DNA from: Corynebacterium rhinophilum
GTDB taxonomy: Bacteria > Actinomycetota > Actinomycetes > Mycobacteriales > Mycobacteriaceae
Direction of reading: 5' to 3'
Length of the DNA: 48,040 nucleotides
NCBI RefSeq assembly: GCF_030227225.1
Contig: NZ_JASPHQ010000019.1
Location: 1 to 48,040, forward strand
Position 1 is the stretch's first letter, and every line of letters begins with the position of its first letter. The position numbers were made by a program, and so were the translations under genes. The notes under the pieces are model-generated. The model saw only the letters and a list, made by a program, of their open reading frames with translations. It made no database searches and was not told the DNA's origin. This document shows positions 36,193-44,885 of this stretch, one piece after another.

Positions 36193-37491
36193 ATGCCTCA
36201 AGATAAGTGGTCGAGCCGCACCTGGCACCGCAAAGCCTCACGCCCCGTGTCCATCTGGATGATGGTCTTCATCGTGGTGGGCGCAGCACACATTTTCGTG
36301 CCCAATTATCGCTGGGTACTAATCCACCTCTTCACGTTGGGCCTAGTCACCAACAGCATCCTGGTGTGGTCGCAGCACCTCACGGAAAAATTCGTGCAAC
36401 AAAAACTGCCGGATTCCGCCCGCCCCAAACAGCTCGCGCGCATCTATATCCTCAATATCGGCATCATCATCGCCGTCGCGGGCCAAATCCTCGTGCAATT
36501 CTGGGCTCACCACTGGATACTGACCCAGATCGGTGCCACGCTTATCGCGCTTACCGTTTTATGGCACGCGGTGGCCTTGTTTACCCAGTGGCGCTCCGCT
36601 AAGGATAAGCGCTTCCGCCCAGTTGTCGGCGCCTATGTACTATCCGCGCTGTGCCTGCCGGTAGGTGCAGTCTTCGGCGCAATCCTGGCCATTCACCCGG
36701 GCGATCCGCAGTTGCTCTTGGCCCATATCGCCGCCAATATCGGCGGTTTCATCGGCCTTGCCGCGGCAGGTTCGTTGACCATTCTCTTTCCCACCATCTG
36801 GCGCACGCAGGGCACCAATGAGCGCATGTCCTCCTCGTTCCTGCTACTTACCCTGGGCGTGGTGGCAACGACGATCGGCGCGTTCCTGAACTTCCCGCAG
36901 CTCGGGCTGATTATCTATTGCATCGGCTGGATCTTGAGCCTGCAGCAGTGGCTCGGCAATGTCATCGACGTCGCCCGCGCACCGCGCGACCGCGTTAACT
37001 TTGCCTCCGTCTCGGTGCTGATGGCCGCGCTCTGGCTGGTGCTTTCCCTGACGTACTACACCACGCAGCACTTCCTCGTGGCAGAACCAGGGCTTCCCAC
37101 GCTCGGCCTCGTGGTGGGCTTTGCGGCGCAGCTGCTCATCGGAGTCATGAGTTATCTTCTTCCCACCACCATGGGCGGCGGCCCCGGCGCGGTCCGCGCA
37201 GGACTGCAAGAGCTGGATCGGTGGGGCCTATTGCGCGCCACATTCGTCAATGGCGGCCTGCTTATCTGGATCGCCACGGATATCTCCGTGCTCAAGGTAG
37301 TGGCCTCGCTGTTATGCATCGGCTCTTTGGCGGTCTACCCCATATTCATCGCCCGCGCGGTCAAGGCCCAAAAGCAGGTGTTGATGAAAAAGGCGGAAGG
37401 TCCCGAGCCAAAAACCACCGCGGACTGGAACCAAATCTATATCGGCATTGGCATCCTGCTGTTCATATATGTCTTTATTGCCGCGCTCTAG
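36193..37491 (+). CDS. Polytopic membrane protein, NnrS/copper-oxidase membrane-domain-like
   Basis: 432 aa with about 12 hydrophobic spans. Conserved-looking His residues fall in spans (VGAAHIFVP, WVLIHLFTLGLVTNS, LWHAVALF, LLAHIAANIGGF). This pattern recalls the membrane part found in NnrS and in front of actinobacterial copper-containing oxidases or nitrite reductases, but no cupredoxin or copper motif follows. No clear ribosome-binding site. Overlaps the nuclease gene by 4 bp. Function unassigned. Confidence 0.6.
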   Translation: MPQDKWSSRTWHRKASRPVSIWMMVFIVVGAAHIFVPNYRWVLIHLFTLGLVTNSILVWSQHLTEKFVQQKLPDSARPKQLARIYILNIGIIIAVAGQILVQFWAHHWILTQIGATLIALTVLWHAVALFTQWRSAKDKRFRPVVGAYVLSALCLPVGAVFGAILAIHPGDPQLLLAHIAANIGGFIGLAAAGSLTILFPTIWRTQGTNERMSSSFLLLTLGVVATTIGAFLNFPQLGLIIYCIGWILSLQQWLGNVIDVARAPRDRVNFASVSVLMAALWLVLSLTYYTTQHFLVAEPGLPTLGLVVGFAAQLLIGVMSYLLPTTMGGGPGAVRAGLQELDRWGLLRATFVNGGLLIWIATDISVLKVVASLLCIGSLAVYPIFIARAVKAQKQVLMKKAEGPEPKTTADWNQIYIGIGILLFIYVFIAAL

Positions 37492-38921
37492 AGCTCCGGG
37501 ATTCCCGGCGCGCCGTCGCTCATCCACTCACGCACTATCCGGGTGGCGTGCACATCGCCGGCGTTATAGTCCAAGAGGCGCTGCCGGACGCTCATGTCGC
37601 CGGCCAGGGCCTCCCGGCGCGCGTTCACGGATTCCTCGCCATCAAAGTCCTCGTCCGGCCACCGGAATCCCGCCACTGGGGCCACCACTTTGAGCCCCAG
37701 CCCAAAGGGCCCCGCGAAGGATCTCTTCACGTAGGCAAACATATCCACCCACTCCGGGGAAGAGATAAAGTCTTCTACGTCCCGTTCATCTACCTCCCGG
37801 AAGCGCTGCGCGGAACGGCGCATCCAGTGGTTCTCGCCGTGGGCGGAATAGCAATAAGCGGCAAAGGTCTTGCCCTCCGCATGCGCTGTATCGCGCAACC
37901 GCATCAACCACCGCCAAAATTCGGCGAAGATCTCCGCCTCAGCGCGCCCGCCTAGCGGCTCCCAGGTCACGAAGGGGTGGTACTCGCCCTCGAACCACGC
38001 GCCCCACAGGTAAGCGCCCTGGTCCATGTAGGCTTCCATGTCCACATCCACCTCGACATCCGCGCGCGGCACCGCTGTATCCCCGCGGCGCAACAGCGTC
38101 TGACCGGAGCGCCACGCGGCCGCGAGGCGGGAGGGCTCGCCCGCATTGGCATCGATAAGCGCCTGCACCGTGGTAATGCCGCGCTCGCGAAAGGGGCGGG
38201 CGAGATCGCCCGGTAAGAAAAGGGAAATATCGTCCGCCGCCACCAGCTCTTGCTCGCACAGGGGCCAGAACCTACAACTCGCGCATTCCTTGACCCGCAC
38301 CGGCGCGGTGGGAAGCGGCTTATCCCAAGCGCGCTGCACGTCAAACTTCGCCGTCTCCGTGAAAAAGGCCTGCTGGCGGTCCTGCCCGATGGCACCGCCG
38401 CGCCCAGAGTTCAGGCCCATGTCTTCCAAGGCCTGGGCGGCGAGCGCCAAACGATACCCATCGACGGCATGGTGGCGGGACTTATACGGAACCTCCATAG
38501 GCTCGCTCAGCCCAAGGCGATGGGTGGGCACGGCAAGCGTGGTTTTCTTTGGGTTCTTGCGCGCGACGCGGTGGTTGCTCACAATAATGGGGGTATAGGA
38601 GCTGCCCTCTCGGAGTAGCAATTCCACGTGTACTTTCCACTTTTCGGTGGCAAAGACCGCATTGGTGATGTGGGTATAGCCGGAGGCAATGGCCTCCAGC
38701 GTGGCCATGGCGCGTTCCCAATCATCGCCTTCTAGATCGATGCGCCGGAAACGGCCAGGGGCTTTGCGCGGGAATAATTCCATGACCGCGTCTACGGCGG
38801 CGCTGTGGCGTTCGGCCCTAGCGATCGAGGATCGGGTGCGCGGAATCTCCGGGTGGGCGCGCCGCTGCACCAAGCGATAGCGGCACCCAACGAGATCCGA
38901 AGCTACAACGACATCCTCCAC
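37488..38921 (-). CDS. TM0106-family RecB-like nuclease with RNase H-like C-terminus
   Basis: 477 aa. Residues ~1-250 form a Cas4/RecB-like part: Cys ~13 in LVGCRYRL, YEVADAKLS-type core IVSNHRV.RKNPKKT, and the Fe-S-type cluster CASCRFWPLCEQE. A helix-hairpin-helix-like segment (RERGITTVQALIDANAGEP) follows. The C-terminus is RNase_H_2: EVDVDMEAYMDQGAYLWGAWF and YNAGDVHATRIVREWM. Members are predicted DNA-processing enzymes. The N-terminal Cys plus the CxxC...C cluster suggests a 4Fe-4S site. Confidence 0.78.
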   Translation of the reverse strand: MEDVVVASDLVGCRYRLVQRRAHPEIPRTRSSIARAERHSAAVDAVMELFPRKAPGRFRRIDLEGDDWERAMATLEAIASGYTHITNAVFATEKWKVHVELLLREGSSYTPIIVSNHRVARKNPKKTTLAVPTHRLGLSEPMEVPYKSRHHAVDGYRLALAAQALEDMGLNSGRGGAIGQDRQQAFFTETAKFDVQRAWDKPLPTAPVRVKECASCRFWPLCEQELVAADDISLFLPGDLARPFRERGITTVQALIDANAGEPSRLAAAWRSGQTLLRRGDTAVPRADVEVDVDMEAYMDQGAYLWGAWFEGEYHPFVTWEPLGGRAEAEIFAEFWRWLMRLRDTAHAEGKTFAAYCYSAHGENHWMRRSAQRFREVDERDVEDFISSPEWVDMFAYVKRSFAGPFGLGLKVVAPVAGFRWPDEDFDGEESVNARREALAGDMSVRQRLLDYNAGDVHATRIVREWMSDGAPGIPEL

Positions 38922-38989
38922 ACCGGGTGAGCTTAATAGAACAGCAAGGTAATGTTGAATCCAGACTCGATCAAACGTAAGGGAAAATA

Positions 38990-39622
38990 ATGAGTATCCT
39001 CAAGAAATTGAAAAAGGCTCGCCAAGAAGCGCGTGCGCAGGCCAAGGCGGCAAAGGCGCGCGCCAAGGCTGAGGTAAAGGCCCAGTCGAAGGATCGTCGC
39101 CGCCAACAAAAGCTCCTTGCCAAGCAAGAAAAGCACCTTGTTAAGGCCGAAGAAAAGGGCCTCAAAAAGCGCCGGAAGCACGAACAAAAAATGGCGGAAA
39201 AAGAACTGGAAAAGTTGCGCGAGGGCCACTTTAATTCTGGCAAGGTCAAGCGCTATGCAGGCGCATTGCGCACCGCCGCCCCGCTGTTGCTTCCCCTCGT
39301 TTATCGCGCATTTGTGGGCCTTAAGTCCGAAAAAGAAAAGCGCAAGGCTCACAAGGCAGGCGTGAGTTCCGCGGAAATGGCCTCTTTTTCTGGCTATGGC
39401 GCCCCGCTCAAGGCCCGCACCGCCGGCATCCGTAATTCCCTCAAGGATGTAGATCTGCCCGCCGGCTTCAAGCGCGACGTGCGCGAGCGCCTCGAGGAGG
39501 TTGATTCCGCGATCGATAACGCCGAATTCATGACGGAGCAGCAGCGCCGCCGTGCACATAAGACCATTAGCGGAGAGATCGATTCCGTTACTGCGGAGAT
39601 TCAACAGCGCCTGGGCGCTTAA
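38990..39622 (+). CDS. DUF6474 family protein (basic coiled coil)
   Basis: 210 aa. Residues 1-80 are almost entirely Lys/Arg/Ala/Glu heptads (KKLKKARQEARAQAKAAKAR), a long coiled coil. Then KVKRYAGALRTAAPLLLPLVYRAFVGLKSEK includes one short hydrophobic patch, and the tail LPAGFKRDVRERLEEVDSAID is helical. This matches a small corynebacterial/mycobacterial family of unknown function; the family name is from memory. Start MSILKKLKK follows GGGAAAATA. Confidence 0.7.
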   Translation: MSILKKLKKARQEARAQAKAAKARAKAEVKAQSKDRRRQQKLLAKQEKHLVKAEEKGLKKRRKHEQKMAEKELEKLREGHFNSGKVKRYAGALRTAAPLLLPLVYRAFVGLKSEKEKRKAHKAGVSSAEMASFSGYGAPLKARTAGIRNSLKDVDLPAGFKRDVRERLEEVDSAIDNAEFMTEQQRRRAHKTISGEIDSVTAEIQQRLGA

Positions 39623-39643
39623 TTTCTCTTTTTCTTTCTACCA

Positions 39644-39684
39644 ATCGCCGTTCACCTTTCTTTAAGGTGGCGGCGATATTTTTT
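39644..39684 (+). terminator. Terminator of the DUF6474 gene
   Basis: ATCGCCGTTCACCTT (39644-39658) pairs with AAGGTGGCGGCGAT (39664-39677) with a bulge, followed by T-rich ATTTTTT. Confidence 0.75.
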
Positions 39685-39689
39685 ACGCG

Positions 39690-39822
39690 AGCGCCAATAA
39701 GTAAATTTTTATTGTCTATTAATTTCCACACTGGTAGAATTGAATTAAAGTTAATTCAGATTCCAAATGCCGGTATTAGGCAAACATATCGACGCAATAA
39801 ACCATGAAACCATGGAGGTACT
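39690..39822 (+). promoter_or_regulatory. AT-rich promoter region of the Lsr2-type gene
   Basis: TTTTTATTGTCTATTAATTT and TTGAATTAAAGTTAATTC make this far more AT-rich than the neighbourhood. Lsr2 proteins bind AT-rich DNA, so autoregulation is plausible. A strong GGAGGT site precedes the ATG at 39823. Confidence 0.5.
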
Positions 39823-40134
39823 ATGGCACGCCGCGAAATCACGCAATTTTATGATGACCTAGATAATAAACTCATTGGTGAGGATGAATTAGAAGTAGTT
39901 CGCTTCAGCGTCAACGGACGTAGCTACCTCATGGATCTATCTCGCGACAATGCTCGCCGCTTCCACGAGGCAATCGCTCCCTTTGTCGAGGCCGCACATG
40001 CCGCCCCCGATGCCGAGTCCCCACAGGTCGATCCCCGCAAGGTCCGCGAATGGGCAAAAAAGCAGGGCCATGACGTAGCGCGCCGCGGCAAAATCCCCCA
40101 AGACATTATCGACGCCTACAACGCCGCCCACTAG
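39823..40134 (+). CDS. lsr2: Lsr2-type nucleoid-associated protein
   Basis: 103 aa. The N-terminal dimerisation domain (~1-60) reads [20 protein letters not shown], then [22 protein letters not shown] linker precedes the DNA-binding domain, [33 protein letters not shown]. The AT-hook-like RGR is RGK here. Lsr2 and CgpS silence AT-rich foreign DNA, which is relevant to the IS island and AlbA_2 cassette in this window. Confidence 0.92.
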   Translation: MARREITQFYDDLDNKLIGEDELEVVRFSVNGRSYLMDLSRDNARRFHEAIAPFVEAAHAAPDAESPQVDPRKVREWAKKQGHDVARRGKIPQDIIDAYNAAH

Positions 40135-40138
40135 ACGT

Positions 40139-40777
40139 TCAAAGCACGCCCTGTTCCCTAGCGGCCGCCACCGCGGACGTGCGGGAGCGCACACCCAATT
40201 TGTCATAAATGTGCACCAGGTGGGACTTCACCGTGGCCTCAGAAAGCATGAGGTCGTGGCCAATTTGCCGGTTCGAGGCCCCCGCCGCCACCAGTTGCAA
40301 AACCTCTAGCTCGCGCGGGGTCAGCGAGGTGCGGGGCGTGCGGACTCGGGTCATGAGGCGATCGGCCACGATGGGCGAGAGCGCCGAGTCCCCCTCCGCC
40401 GTCGAATGGACGGCATCCAAAAGCTCCTGCGGTGGAGCGTCTTTTAGGAGGTAGCCCACCGCGCCTGCTTCGATAGCGCCGAGGATATCCGCATCGGTGT
40501 CGTAATTGGTGATGACCAACACCTTGGGCGGCGTGCTCATGGAGGAACGAATCTGCGCGGTGGCTTCGACGCCACCCATAACGCGCGTTCCCTCCAGGCC
40601 CGCCCCGAAGCGCAGGTCCATGAGGATGACATCGATACCGCCTGCTTGTGCCGCAGACACAGCGGCCTCCGCCGTCGCTACCTCGCCCACGACGTCGATA
40701 TCTTCGGCACCTTCAAGCACCGAACGCAGCCCCAGCCGCACAATCTCGTGGTCATCTGCCAAAAGGACCCGAATCAC
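40139..40777 (-). CDS. hrrA: NarL-family response regulator, HrrA-like (heme-responsive)
   Basis: 212 aa. The receiver has acidic ADDHEIVRLGLRSVLEGA, the phospho-acceptor Asp in DVILMDLRFG, the Thr in VLVITNYDTDADI and Lys in YLLKDAPPQEL. The LuxR-type HTH is LTPRELEVLQLVAAGASNRQ to SEATVKSHLVHIYDKLG. GTG 40777 is chosen because AGGAGG lies 6 nt upstream; the longer frame to 40810 has no such site. The run VRSRTSAVAAAREQG matches HrrA as I recall it, and the kinase follows by 37 bp. HrrA controls heme oxygenase and respiratory genes in corynebacteria. Confidence 0.85.
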   Translation of the reverse strand: MIRVLLADDHEIVRLGLRSVLEGAEDIDVVGEVATAEAAVSAAQAGGIDVILMDLRFGAGLEGTRVMGGVEATAQIRSSMSTPPKVLVITNYDTDADILGAIEAGAVGYLLKDAPPQELLDAVHSTAEGDSALSPIVADRLMTRVRTPRTSLTPRELEVLQLVAAGASNRQIGHDLMLSEATVKSHLVHIYDKLGVRSRTSAVAAAREQGVL

Positions 40778-40814
40778 GACATCCCTCCTATCGATGTTTT
40801 TCTCAACCAAAAGT

Positions 40815-41978
40815 TTAATCTACCGCCTTATCAAAGGGCACACTAACTGACACAGCCGTTCCCTCCCCCGGCGCGGATTCTATGATCACCTCGCCGCCCA
40901 GCTCCTGCGCACGGCGCTGCATGGCAGAAAGGCCAATATGCCCCAGACCCGCCGGCGCGCTTTCCACCATCGCGGGATCAAAACCCTGCCCATTATCCAC
41001 CACATCCACGCGCACCTCGTCGGTTTCATAGGTGACGGTGATCCGGGCGCGGCTGGCGTGGGCATGCTTGACGATGTTCCCCACCGCCCCCTGTGCAATC
41101 CGCAATAGCGCCGCCTCTATTTTCATCGGCAGCTGTTGCTCCGCGCCCTCGCTTTCGACCTCCACCTGGAACCCCGCCGTAGCGGCGAAGTTTTCCGCCA
41201 TGCGCGTCAGCGCCGCCTCAAGGGATGTCTCCGTCAGTGTGGGAGGCTGCAGCGCCGCAATCATGGCCCGCGCCTCATGCAGGTTATCCGCCGCGGCCCG
41301 CCGGGCGAGCTCAATGCGCCGCCGGGCGGCGGCAATGTCGTGTTTATCCAGATCCCGGTCGGCGGAGTGCAGGAGCATCTGAATTGATGACAACCCCTGG
41401 GCCAAGGTGTCATGAATCTCATGGGCGATGCGCTGGCGTTCGGCCACCATGCCGGCGTCTCGTTCCGTGGCCGCCAATTGCGTACGGGTTTCTACTAGCT
41501 CCCGGTTCATGCGCGATAAGGTGCGAAACGCATAGGTAATCGCCACGGTTACTAGTGCCGAGACCGCCGGTCCCATCACTCCACCAAAGGTCAGACCTCC
41601 CGGTATCTGCACCACGACAGTGAGCACGGTCGCACCGATGACACACAGGATACCTGCGGTCACATCCAGCACCGTCAGGTACAAAAAGTACATGACGAAT
41701 ACCAGATAAATGGCGGCGGGAGCCACGAAAAGATCCGCACCCCATAACACCGTCAGGATGCTTATCCACAAGTAGCGCATGGGCCGCGGCCACTGCTCCG
41801 CATAGATCGATCCCGCAAAGTAGACGGCCGCGAACCCCACCAATAGCAATAGGTTAATAAGGGACTGCGATAGCGGCATTTTCACCGAAGTAAAAATACC
41901 CACCACTAACAGGACCGCAGTCAAGAAATGAATGCCGGTACGCAGTGCATCAGAATCCCGATCTAATGTGGAGCTCAT
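40815..41978 (-). CDS. hrrS: Sensor histidine kinase, HrrS-like
   Basis: 387 aa. Six hydrophobic spans in the first ~150 residues (ALRTGIHFLTAVLLVVGIF; SLINLLLLVGFAAVYFAGS) form the sensing part. The HisKA_3 helix carries the phospho-His in RQRIAHEIHDTLAQGLSSIQML. The ATPase has NIVKHAHASRARIT (N box), DVVDNGQGFDP (G1) and GLGHIGLSAM. Start MSSTLDRDSDALR at 41978 is chosen over the long frame. This ATG shares CATG with the start of the divergent lipoprotein gene at 41977. Confidence 0.83.
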   Translation of the reverse strand: MSSTLDRDSDALRTGIHFLTAVLLVVGIFTSVKMPLSQSLINLLLLVGFAAVYFAGSIYAEQWPRPMRYLWISILTVLWGADLFVAPAAIYLVFVMYFLYLTVLDVTAGILCVIGATVLTVVVQIPGGLTFGGVMGPAVSALVTVAITYAFRTLSRMNRELVETRTQLAATERDAGMVAERQRIAHEIHDTLAQGLSSIQMLLHSADRDLDKHDIAAARRRIELARRAAADNLHEARAMIAALQPPTLTETSLEAALTRMAENFAATAGFQVEVESEGAEQQLPMKIEAALLRIAQGAVGNIVKHAHASRARITVTYETDEVRVDVVDNGQGFDPAMVESAPAGLGHIGLSAMQRRAQELGGEVIIESAPGEGTAVSVSVPFDKAVD

Positions 41979-42507
41979 GCGCAAAAGCCTACTTGTCCTT
42001 CTCGCCCTGACCGGAATAGGGATCGCGGGATGCCAGACCGAACAAGCAGACCAGACCGAACCGGAACACGAGGTGACACCGGAAAGCGCCGCCATCAACG
42101 TCGCACAGACCGCAGAGGTCAACGAGTGGAGCGATTGCCCCTATATCGCTCCCGGCTGGTTGGAAAATACCAATGGCGAGCGTCTTACCAAGCAGGGCAT
42201 CGACACGCGCTTTCCCACCCCCGCGTGCGTCTTCTGGTCTTATCAAGACCACCCGCAAGCTACCGTCATCGTGCGCGAGATGCCCACTGTAGAAGACGCC
42301 CGCGCCGCGGTGGATTGGGCCGCGCCAATCGATGCCACCGAGCCCGCCTCCTTTGCAGGCTGGGAAGGCGGACGGGGCATCGTCAATGAGCAGGCCGTCT
42401 ATGCCGTGCAAAAGGATACCCACGCGGTGCTGGTGTGGAGCAATCAGCAACAGACCTTCAAGTCCGAGCAGATTGCTCAGGAAGCCATTGCCAATTTAGG
42501 GCTTTAA
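41977..42507 (+). CDS. DUF2020 domain lipoprotein
   Basis: 176 aa lipoprotein: MRKSLLVLLALTGIGIAGC, with the lipobox GIAG-C at Cys 19, then an acidic linker (TEQADQTEPEHEVTPESA). The body NEWSDCPYIAPGWLENTNGE and PACVFWSYQDHPQATVIVRE fits DUF2020, a corynebacterial family of known fold and unknown role. The longer frame to 41932 would bury the signal. Its start shares CATG with hrrS. Stop overlaps the 50-aa gene on the other strand. Confidence 0.82.
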   Translation: MRKSLLVLLALTGIGIAGCQTEQADQTEPEHEVTPESAAINVAQTAEVNEWSDCPYIAPGWLENTNGERLTKQGIDTRFPTPACVFWSYQDHPQATVIVREMPTVEDARAAVDWAAPIDATEPASFAGWEGGRGIVNEQAVYAVQKDTHAVLVWSNQQQTFKSEQIAQEAIANLGL

Positions 42508-42656
42508 ACCGCGACGTCGTTATAGGGCATCATCGGCGAAACCCAGGGGAAGACAACCTCCATGAGGAGGAAGAAGATTCCCACCGCAATGGCGATGGCG
42601 AGCAGCGCCTTCACTGGCTTCGGTCCTGGCAATAGATTCCACAAAGCGCGATACAT
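42504..42656 (-). CDS. 50-aa single-span membrane protein coupled to the class E sortase
   Basis: A 50-residue gene: MYRALWNLLPGPKPVKALL, a span AIAIAVGIFFLLMEVVFPWV and the tail SPMMPYNDVAV. Its ATG overlaps the sortase stop (TAATG), so it is translationally coupled. One central membrane span with a basic cytosolic N-terminus is clear. It is likely conserved next to class E sortases in corynebacteria, but I do not know a name. It also overlaps the DUF2020 stop by 2 bp. Confidence 0.75.
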   Translation of the reverse strand: MYRALWNLLPGPKPVKALLAIAIAVGIFFLLMEVVFPWVSPMMPYNDVAV

Positions 42657-43318
42657 TACTTAGCTTCCTTTCCAACTTCCATCGCGTGCACGATCATGCG
42701 CTCGGCGTTGGAAAATTGCGGGTGACAGGTAGTCAGAGTCAGCATTCCCCGCGTGGGGTCCGCTTCAGTTCCTGGGACGGGGTCGATCACTGAGACATCG
42801 CCAGGCGTGGTGATGTGCCTGCCTGCAACATGGCTATATTCTTCTGGTACTTCATCGAAGCAATCCGCATGCTCGCCATCGATAGGCAGCACCTTGTAAG
42901 TAATCTTTTCCGTTTGGGTTTCGATGATAACGTCATCGCAGGTGTGCAAAGAACCCAAATCATTAAATGGGGCACCCTTGCCTACGCGGTGCCCAGCCAC
43001 CGCAAAATTCCCCGTCTCACCTGGCATTTGTGTGTCCTCATAGTGACCAGGTCCGCGTAGAAGATCATCATCATCCGTGCCTTGAATGATGGCAAAATGA
43101 TAATCCGAGCCAAAGGCTGGGATGTACATCTGTGCGAAAGCCTCTCCCAAATCTGGGTCCACTTTCTCCCGGGGGTTGCGCCACTGCTCTTCTAATTTTG
43201 CATTAGCTTCATCTTGTAAGCGCCCTGATTCCACATTCGTCCAATAGGCTTCATAGAATGCAAATAGAACTAAAACCAAACCAATGGTTAGCATGAGTTC
43301 GCCCAGAACTTTTGTCAT
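42656..43318 (-). CDS. Class E sortase
   Basis: 220 aa membrane transpeptidase. An N-terminal signal anchor (LGELMLTIGLVLVLFAFYEAYW) precedes the sortase barrel. The catalytic His is in FAVAGHRVGKGAPF, Cys in LTLTTCHPQFSNAERM, and Arg in the same strand (ERMIVH). The TLTTC pattern and small size fit class E, which anchors or links secreted proteins in actinobacteria. It lies divergent from the YidC paralogue. Confidence 0.92.
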   Translation of the reverse strand: MTKVLGELMLTIGLVLVLFAFYEAYWTNVESGRLQDEANAKLEEQWRNPREKVDPDLGEAFAQMYIPAFGSDYHFAIIQGTDDDDLLRGPGHYEDTQMPGETGNFAVAGHRVGKGAPFNDLGSLHTCDDVIIETQTEKITYKVLPIDGEHADCFDEVPEEYSHVAGRHITTPGDVSVIDPVPGTEADPTRGMLTLTTCHPQFSNAERMIVHAMEVGKEAK

Positions 43319-43353
43319 GTCCTAAACCATACTTCCTCTCCGAAAGGAAAACC

Positions 43354-44298
43354 ATGTTCGAGTTCTTCATGTACCCGGTTTCCGGAATCATGAAATTCTG
43401 GCATTGGCTGATCAGCGGCTTCGTTGATGAATCCGCTGCATGGCTTGTCTCCATTTTCCTTTTGGTACTCACCGTGAGAGGCATCGTTATCCCCCTCAAC
43501 TGGATGTCGCTGCGCTCCGCACGCATCGGTGTCCTCATGCGTCCGGAGAATAACGATATCTCTAAGGAAATGAACCAGGCCAGCACCAAAGAGGAAATGG
43601 CTGCGCTCATCAAGAATCAGCAGGATCTCATGAAGAGCTATAACTACAAACCTGCTGCTGGCTGCATCCCACCGCTCATCATGATTCCGGTTTTCATTGG
43701 TTTGTACCAAGTAATCCTTCGGATGTCGAAAATCGATCAGGACTCAAAGACCGTCGGCATGCTCAATGCTGACGACGTCGCCGCCTTTCGTGAAACCACA
43801 TTCTACGGTGCCCCAATCACTGACTTCGCCCGCGATCACGGCGATCTTCTTAATCCCGTCCTCATTGCTGCCATCGTCTTTACCATGGCGAATTCCATCA
43901 TCGCCCTAATCCGCAGCTTCCTCACCACGCAATTCGATCTAAAACTGAACCGCCGCATATTCATTTTCATGGGCATTTTGCTCATCATCGTGCCCTTCTT
44001 CCTCTGGCACCTAGCTCATAATGGCCCCATTCCCGTCGCCATCATTATTTATTGGGCCTGTGCATATTGGATTACCCTCATTCAGACCATCATCTTCGAA
44101 ATCATGCTGCGCGAGTTCTACCCGCTTACAGATGAAGTAAATGCGATGCGTCGTGAGAGCCTTCAAAATTGGCGGAATAAAGAAAAACAACCCGCTCTTT
44201 CCAAGGAGGAGAAAAAGCGGGTCAACCGGCTGCGCATTGAGGCGCGCAAGCACCTTAAATCGAATAATCAGCAGGAGGAGCCGAAAGCATCTGAGTAG
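43354..44298 (+). CDS. YidC/Oxa1-family membrane insertase paralogue
   Basis: 314 aa with five main spans. Starts MFEFFMYPVSGIMKFWHWL with AAAGGAAA 6 nt upstream. The YidC core has MNQASTKEEMAALIKNQQDLM (cytosolic helical hairpin), CIPPLIMIPVFIGLYQVI with the conserved hydrophilic groove region, and a basic tail (KEEKKRVNRLRIEARKH). The gene is away from rpmH-rnpA, so it is a second YidC, possibly specialised. Overlaps the TetR gene by 44 bp at its end. Confidence 0.88.
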   Translation: MFEFFMYPVSGIMKFWHWLISGFVDESAAWLVSIFLLVLTVRGIVIPLNWMSLRSARIGVLMRPENNDISKEMNQASTKEEMAALIKNQQDLMKSYNYKPAAGCIPPLIMIPVFIGLYQVILRMSKIDQDSKTVGMLNADDVAAFRETTFYGAPITDFARDHGDLLNPVLIAAIVFTMANSIIALIRSFLTTQFDLKLNRRIFIFMGILLIIVPFFLWHLAHNGPIPVAIIIYWACAYWITLIQTIIFEIMLREFYPLTDEVNAMRRESLQNWRNKEKQPALSKEEKKRVNRLRIEARKHLKSNNQQEEPKASE

Positions 44299-44863
44299 CT
44301 AGCTCGCGGGCGGTATAGAGTGGCCCTGCTTCTTTGGTCAGGCGGGATCCGGCGAGACCGCCATCGAGGAAAATCAAGAGCTGGCTTGCTTGGGAGGCCG
44401 AGGGATAACCGTTGCGCTCCGTCAACAGAGCCGTCAAGGTAGAGTGCACCCAATTGCGATGCTGCATGCAGGCCGCGACGATGCCGCGCTCCGAATCCGT
44501 TTCAGGCCGCGGGTACTCGCCCGCTGCATTCAAGAAGTGCGAACCGCGGAATCCTTCCTCCGGCTCTTCCTCAATGACCTTGTCAAAAAAGGCCAAGATC
44601 TTTTGGTCCGGATCCTGCATGGCAGCCGTCCGCTGCTCCCAGTCCTGGCGGAATTGTTCATCCAAGGACTCTACGTAGGCAATAACCAAGGCATCCTTGG
44701 AACCAAACAAGGAATATAGGGATGCCTTGGCCACATCCGCTTCGCGCAAGATGCGGTCAATACCGATGACGCGAATGCCCTCAGTTTTAAAGAGCTTTGT
44801 TGCAGATTCCAGCAATCGGCTCCGCGGGCTGGGGCGATTGCGGCGCGACTTCTTCTCTGCCAT
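44255..44863 (-). CDS. TetR-family transcriptional regulator
   Basis: 202 aa. N-terminal HTH: LLESATKLFKTEGIRVIGID and ADVAKASLYSLFGSKDALV. The ligand-binding C-terminus is not assigned to a subfamily; it includes RGSHFLNAAGEYP and WVHSTLTALLTER. ATG 44863 (MAEKKSRRN) is preferred to the longer frame to 44896. Converges with the yidC paralogue. It probably binds the ACCGGT repeats in front of it. Confidence 0.87.
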   Translation of the reverse strand: MAEKKSRRNRPSPRSRLLESATKLFKTEGIRVIGIDRILREADVAKASLYSLFGSKDALVIAYVESLDEQFRQDWEQRTAAMQDPDQKILAFFDKVIEEEPEEGFRGSHFLNAAGEYPRPETDSERGIVAACMQHRNWVHSTLTALLTERNGYPSASQASQLLIFLDGGLAGSRLTKEAGPLYTARELATQMLSAPPADYSI

Positions 44864-44885
44864 GGATTCCTCTCTACAACGACAA

